Assembly (NCBI GenBank): GCA_002705125.1
Contig: PAHQ01000056.1
Location: forward strand, 1-17,006
Direction: 5' to 3'
From: Verrucomicrobiales bacterium
GTDB taxonomy: Bacteria > Verrucomicrobiota > Verrucomicrobiia > Verrucomicrobiales > DEV007
DNA: 17,006 nucleotides
In this document: positions 13,492-17,006 of the stretch, piece after piece
Numbering within the stretch: the stretch's first letter is position 1
Layout: every line of letters starts with the position of its first letter
Translations under genes and position numbers: made by a program
The notes under the pieces: generated by a model
What the model saw: only the letters and a program-made list of their open reading frames with translations
Database searches by the model: none
Told to the model about the DNA's origin: nothing

Positions 13492-14160
13492 TTAATTAAT
13501 TTTGCTTAGTCGAATAGACCTAAAATCTGAAGATGTTTCGTAACTAGCTATACCAAAGGGTTGACACTTTTCTATTGCGCCAGGCCTAATAGATATGGTT
13601 TTGTTAGAAATTAATGAATTGACTACTATGCGGTCATCTATCCAACATCTAATGCGACCATATGATATCTCTATTCTGATGTTGTACCATTTATCGTTTT
13701 CATACCTAAGAGTACTTCTAGTGGAGTTACGATTTGCATCTAGGTAATCAATATTTGATAGACCAGTAACCTGCCCTCCCCACGCACCGGCAACGAAGGT
13801 GCAACAAGCATTCTTCTCTGGAACAGGAAATGTTATTGCACAAAAAAAATCTCTTCCTTCAGTTTTCCGAACTTCTACGTTTATTTCATATTCCTCGCCA
13901 GGTGGATTAAAATTCTCTTTATCAACCACGATACCAGTAAATGGTTCACCGCGACCAAAATTAATTAAATTATTGTTAACGGTTACCTGACCTCCAGATC
14001 CATCAAAATTGAGAATTTTCCATCCGCTCAATGAATTTCCGTCAAATAATTGAATATAAGATTTAGAATTAGTTTCCTTTTTTGAATTTACATTCTTTGA
14101 AGAGCAGGAAAAAGAATATAGAATAATTACTGCTGAGATTATAGTCTTAGCTTTTAACAT
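13492..14160 (-). CDS. DUF1080 (3-keto-disaccharide hydrolase-like) lipoprotein
   Basis: The protein has 222 residues. A hydrophobic N-terminus leads to YSFSC with Cys19, a lipobox with Ser instead of Leu at -3, so lipid attachment is probable rather than certain. A Ser/Lys/Asn-rich linker follows. The DUF1080 jelly-roll domain then begins with YIQLFDGNSLSGWKIL (35-50), the family's signature FDGxSLxGW. Later strands include EYEINVEVRK, WYNIRIEIS, RIRCWIDDRIVV and PFGIASYETSSDFRSIRL. Some members hydrolyse 3-keto-glycosides; many others are only carbohydrate-binding. The protein is abundant in PVC genomes and agrees with carbohydrate handling outside the membrane. It is divergent from the imelysin gene over 59 bp and precedes the K+ channel gene. 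Confidence 0.88.
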   Translation of the reverse strand: MLKAKTIISAVIILYSFSCSSKNVNSKKETNSKSYIQLFDGNSLSGWKILNFDGSGGQVTVNNNLINFGRGEPFTGIVVDKENFNPPGEEYEINVEVRKTEGRDFFCAITFPVPEKNACCTFVAGAWGGQVTGLSNIDYLDANRNSTRSTLRYENDKWYNIRIEISYGRIRCWIDDRIVVNSLISNKTISIRPGAIEKCQPFGIASYETSSDFRSIRLSKIN

Positions 14161-14161
14161 A

Positions 14162-14184
14162 AGATTTAAACCTTGTGTAAATCT
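14162..14184. promoter_or_regulatory. Inverted repeat in the DUF1080/imelysin divergent region
   Basis: AGATTTA (14162-14168) and TAAATCT (14178-14184) are exact reverse complements separated by 9 bases. They lie in the 59-bp gap shared by two divergent start codons and begin one base from the DUF1080 ATG. The size and symmetry fit a dimeric regulator site that could control both genes. It does not resemble a classic Fur box. Confidence 0.4.
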
Positions 14185-14219
14185 GTGTTTTCTCTAGTAC
14201 AAATATCAGTTATCTTAAA

Positions 14220-15446
14220 ATGAAAATTTTGAATATTTCTCGCATAGTTATACTTATACTATTATTTAGTAATTTTTTGCATCCATCACTATTCGCCCAA
14301 GATGGATTATTTGCCCCGAAAAAAAATACACCAATCTTAAAAGCACCCGAACCTAAAAACCTTCAAGATGCTAAGAAATTATTTGTTAGTAACTATGTAG
14401 ATATTGCAAGGGCTACTCATGAATCCAGTCTGAACCAAGCCATAGTTTTAGAAAAATCGATTAAAGCTTTTTTAAGGAGTCCTTCAAAAGAAACTCACAG
14501 GCTAGCCAAGATTAGTTGGATTCAGGCGCGTTTTCCTTATCTTCAAGGTGAGGTGTTTAGAAATTTAGGATTAAGTGCCAGTGATAACAAACGCAAAACT
14601 TCGAGTTTAAATGGTTGGCCGATTAAACCAGGGACCATTGATTATACAGTCGATGATCCGATATCAGGAATTGTGCCGAATAGTAAAAATTATCCAAAAA
14701 TAGATAAAAATTTAATTCTTCAATTAAACCAGGATAATGAAAAGGTTGTAATTTCAAGTGGGTATCATGTTATTGAATTTTTGCTTTGGGGTGAAGATAA
14801 TCAGATCGATGGAAGTGGGGACCGGCCTTTTGCAGATTACGATCAATCTCAAAACCCATTAGCAAAAAGAAGGGCTTCATATTTGATGAATTCCGTAGAG
14901 TTGCTAGTCAATGAATTAGGAGAAGAAGTCGCAGAGTGGAAAGAGGGAGATAATAACAATTTACTTGGACAAATTAATAAAATGGCGATTAACGATTCCA
15001 TAGCTTTTATTCTCAAAAGGGTAAAAAAGTTATCTGATTCTATATCGAGCAAACAAATAGATAGCTTGTTAGCAGAGAAAGCTAAATTTATTGAACAATC
15101 ATCATTTAGTGATTCTACGCACTTTGATTTCTTGCACTCTGCTGCAGGGATCTCCAATCTATTTGCGGGAGCTTATGTTGGTTTAGACGGTAAGCTAAAA
15201 GTTTTAGGTCTAGGTTTGATTGGATTAGCAGAAAAAATTCCTGAAACTGAATCATCAGAACTTCGCTCTCTGATTAATAGCGTAATGCGGAACGCTCAGG
15301 CTTTTAAAGGCCCTTTTGATGCGCTGGCTTTAGAAGACAAAGAAGATCAAGCTTATATTAGAACAAGAGCAGCCGTCACCGCCCTCTCTAAGAGTTTGAA
15401 ATTATTGTCTCTAAGAATTGATAATTTATCTAAAATTATAAACTGA
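14220..15446 (+). CDS. Imelysin (M75 peptidase family) iron-regulated-type protein
   Basis: The protein has 408 residues. A Sec signal peptide covers residues 1-26 (MKILNISR then hydrophobic, ending SLFA|Q). The mature protein is almost all helical, as expected for the imelysin fold. The family's GxHxxE motif is present as GYHVIEFLLWGED, with Gly181, His183 and Glu186. Supporting segments are ISWIQARFPYLQGEVFR (N-terminal repeat), PLAKRRASYLMNSVELLV, and FDFLHSAAGISNLFAGAYVG with QAFKGPFDAL near the end. Imelysin-like proteins (IrpA, ICMP and EfeO relatives) are periplasmic and linked to iron or heme uptake; peptidase activity is doubtful for most. It lacks the usual di-heme peroxidase or efe partners, and its neighbours here are a divergent DUF1080 gene and a convergent lamin-tail gene. 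Confidence 0.9.
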   Translation: MKILNISRIVILILLFSNFLHPSLFAQDGLFAPKKNTPILKAPEPKNLQDAKKLFVSNYVDIARATHESSLNQAIVLEKSIKAFLRSPSKETHRLAKISWIQARFPYLQGEVFRNLGLSASDNKRKTSSLNGWPIKPGTIDYTVDDPISGIVPNSKNYPKIDKNLILQLNQDNEKVVISSGYHVIEFLLWGEDNQIDGSGDRPFADYDQSQNPLAKRRASYLMNSVELLVNELGEEVAEWKEGDNNNLLGQINKMAINDSIAFILKRVKKLSDSISSKQIDSLLAEKAKFIEQSSFSDSTHFDFLHSAAGISNLFAGAYVGLDGKLKVLGLGLIGLAEKIPETESSELRSLINSVMRNAQAFKGPFDALALEDKEDQAYIRTRAAVTALSKSLKLLSLRIDNLSKIIN

Positions 15447-17006
15447 TTATTGGTTGCTAATATTTAGGCGATAGAAAGTCTTATTAGCAGATTCAGTAAA
15501 CTTTTCAGCAGATCGATAGATAATAGTTTTTGTCCCATTACCATTATCTTCTGATGAAACTAGTATAAAATCAGTTGAAGCATTAGACCAATCCTTGAGA
15601 TTGCTACTCACTTGTATTTCTTCATTAACCGCAGTTGCATTCGTATTTTTCTGAAATTCAAATATAAGGTATGGGCTTAATTCGTTATTTATATTCAAAT
15701 TAGCTATTTTTATTTTTGGTATTTTTATAGAATTCGAATCAGAGTCACTCGTACCAAATGCATATTCGAGAAACGCACTCAAACCATCAGCATCTTTATC
15801 TTCTTCAGGATTTCCATTAAAGGATTGCCCATCCTCTTGACCGGGGCTTCCACCAATATTTGAACTAGCACTCCAGCTTGTTGGTATAGAATGATCTGGG
15901 TTTTGATCAGGTTCATTTAAGGTCAATGTGAACCCGTCACCATCAGGTGAGGTCGGCCAAGGTTCGGCATCGTTATAAGAAAAATCTTTAATTGTTGTTC
16001 CATCCGGTGAGACAATAAGAATTTGTTCTCCGTCATTGCTAAGATTTCCGGCAAAATTACCTCCAATAATTGCTCTCGAGTTGGAATATCTAAAATTGAA
16101 TGCTTCAATATTGTCAACCAACACTACGCGCCCTCCTGGAGGTAATACAAGCGCTTCAGCACTTAGCGTGTTATCAAAATCAAATTCAATTCCTTGGCTG
16201 AAGCTAACGCCGCCAAGATCTATGGAGCGTGTCGAATCAACATTCAAAAGTTCTATAAATTCAAAGTCTCCACGACTTTCAAAGCCTGCTTCTTTTTCTT
16301 CATCAGTGGCAGCTCCAGGTCTATAGTTTATCTCGGACACCACAAGATTGTTGGATGATGCAGGCACCGTGTTAACCTTAAATATAGCGCTACTGATTGG
16401 CGTCCAATCAACACCGTCGAATATTCTCGATTTCACTTCAACTCCTCCTTCAAGCTTAATAGGGCTCTCATAGGCTAGGGCATTTGGTGACGGGCTGTTA
16501 CCAGAGCCCGCGGTTCCAACAAGTTCAAATCGCCATAGAGCGTCACTACTGTTTTGACCTGCATTGAGGCCGTGCAAGGCTAGCATATTTTCTCCGGCCT
16601 TGAGTGATCCGATATAAGGAGTTATATCAAACTCGACAAATTGCATGGCAAGGCTGTCGCTGTGAGAGGATGTTGCCCTTGAATTCCACGACACTTCGGC
16701 AGGGCTTCTTTCTGAGTCTCTCGTTACTTCTTGCCCATTAAGGTACGCAACAAAGCTATCATCGTACTTGACTCTTAATGTGAGTTGGGAAAAATTTTCG
16801 ACTTGTTCCTGAGTCACATTGAATGGAACGCGAATGTAAACTGATGGGTTGATGCGATACATTTCTTCCTCAACGTCAACACCAATATCTGCATTGTATG
16901 TTCCTGATGGGCTTCTCTCAATACCGACTCCTTGCTGACCAGCTGTCCAGTTTTCTCCATTTGGCGGAGAAGATGGATTTGTCCATTCTGATACACCAAG
17001 AGTACT
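15447..17006 (-). CDS. Large secreted lamin-tail-domain protein, 5' part outside window
   Basis: The frame is open from the right edge to TAA at 15449-15447, giving about 519 residues without the N-terminus. The Met at 16862 is internal, because 48 in-frame codons upstream continue the same domain. Domains in order: a galactose-binding-like beta sandwich (NPSVYIRVPFNV, LTLRVKYDDSFVAYLNGQEV, ENMLALHGLNAG); a short segment with SRIFDGVDWTP; and a lamin-tail domain (LVVSEINYRPG, FEFIELLN, GGRVVLVDN, DGEQILIVS, WPTSPDGDGFTLTL). An acidic DKDADGLSAFLEYAFGTSD repeat-like element follows, and then the C-terminal domain common in Verrucomicrobia (QVSSNLKDW, ending FYRLNIS). Such proteins are very large and secreted, often with CotH-like or other domains ahead. 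A cell-surface or degradative role is inferred. Confidence 0.88.
   Translation of the reverse strand, partial: STLGVSEWTNPSSPPNGENWTAGQQGVGIERSPSGTYNADIGVDVEEEMYRINPSVYIRVPFNVTQEQVENFSQLTLRVKYDDSFVAYLNGQEVTRDSERSPAEVSWNSRATSSHSDSLAMQFVEFDITPYIGSLKAGENMLALHGLNAGQNSSDALWRFELVGTAGSGNSPSPNALAYESPIKLEGGVEVKSRIFDGVDWTPISSAIFKVNTVPASSNNLVVSEINYRPGAATDEEKEAGFESRGDFEFIELLNVDSTRSIDLGGVSFSQGIEFDFDNTLSAEALVLPPGGRVVLVDNIEAFNFRYSNSRAIIGGNFAGNLSNDGEQILIVSPDGTTIKDFSYNDAEPWPTSPDGDGFTLTLNEPDQNPDHSIPTSWSASSNIGGSPGQEDGQSFNGNPEEDKDADGLSAFLEYAFGTSDSDSNSIKIPKIKIANLNINNELSPYLIFEFQKNTNATAVNEEIQVSSNLKDWSNASTDFILVSSEDNGNGTKTIIYRSAEKFTESANKTFYRLNISNQ

Noticed and set aside
14161..14219. Fur box controlling imelysin
   Set aside because: No GATAAT-type repeats are present; the dyad there has a different sequence and spacing.
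15923..16326. Frames of 64 and 96 codons within the lamin-tail protein
   Set aside because: Both are out-of-frame shadows; the lamin-tail domain is continuous through this stretch.
1..17006. CRISPR arrays, tRNA genes, insertion sequences, phage or conjugation genes
   Set aside because: No spaced direct repeats, cloverleaf sequences, transposase motifs or terminal inverted repeats were seen on either strand.

Overview
The window looks like chromosomal DNA from an AT-rich, probably marine or otherwise aquatic member of the PVC group, most likely Verrucomicrobiota. The evidence is the set of families: a DUF1549/DUF1553 protein beside a Tat-exported DUF1501 protein, a small PSCyt1-type cytochrome fused to leucine-rich repeats, a large 'PVC-type heme-binding CxxCH' beta-propeller protein, a DUF1080 lipoprotein, and a secreted lamin-tail protein with the usual verrucomicrobial C-terminus. 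This assignment is inferred from families, not from a marker gene. I see no tRNA, rRNA, CRISPR array, insertion sequence or phage gene.

Layout. Positions 1-2160 hold three minus-strand genes: an OsmC-family thiol protein, a secreted CAP-domain protein, and a secreted beta-sandwich protein cut by the left edge. Positions 2318-4550 hold a plus-strand operon: a 149-aa protein resembling archaeal CTP-dependent riboflavin kinase (DUF120), translationally coupled (TAATG) to an ABC ATPase, then an ABC-2 permease. Positions 4688-9021 hold the DUF1549/DUF1553 - DUF1501 - cytochrome/LRR cluster. Positions 9022-9263 are a regulatory-looking spacer rich in dyads, in front of a small ribbon-helix-helix protein and an acidic orphan. 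Positions 9895-12585 encode the large heme-binding protein. It converges almost without a gap on a minus-strand pair, a DUF1080 lipoprotein (upstream) and a voltage-gated K+ channel with a zinc ribbon (downstream). An imelysin gene diverges from DUF1080 at 14220 and abuts, end to end, a lamin-tail protein running off the right edge.

How the genes fit together. Most products are exported: ten of the sixteen carry Sec, lipoprotein or Tat signals, or belong to secreted families. Three carry CxxCH heme motifs, and imelysin adds an iron- or heme-linked periplasmic protein. In the PVC group such sets are usually linked to extracytoplasmic breakdown of complex organic matter, but no substrate can be read from this sequence. 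Shine-Dalgarno sequences are almost absent; the large heme-binding protein has the only clear one. This suggests SD-independent initiation is common in this genome.

No obviously new defence or mobile system is present. The items most worth a second look are the riboflavin-kinase-like protein coupled to an ABC exporter, the dyad-rich region with an extended -10 promoter in front of the RHH gene and its acidic neighbour, and the structured spacers around the cytochrome cluster.
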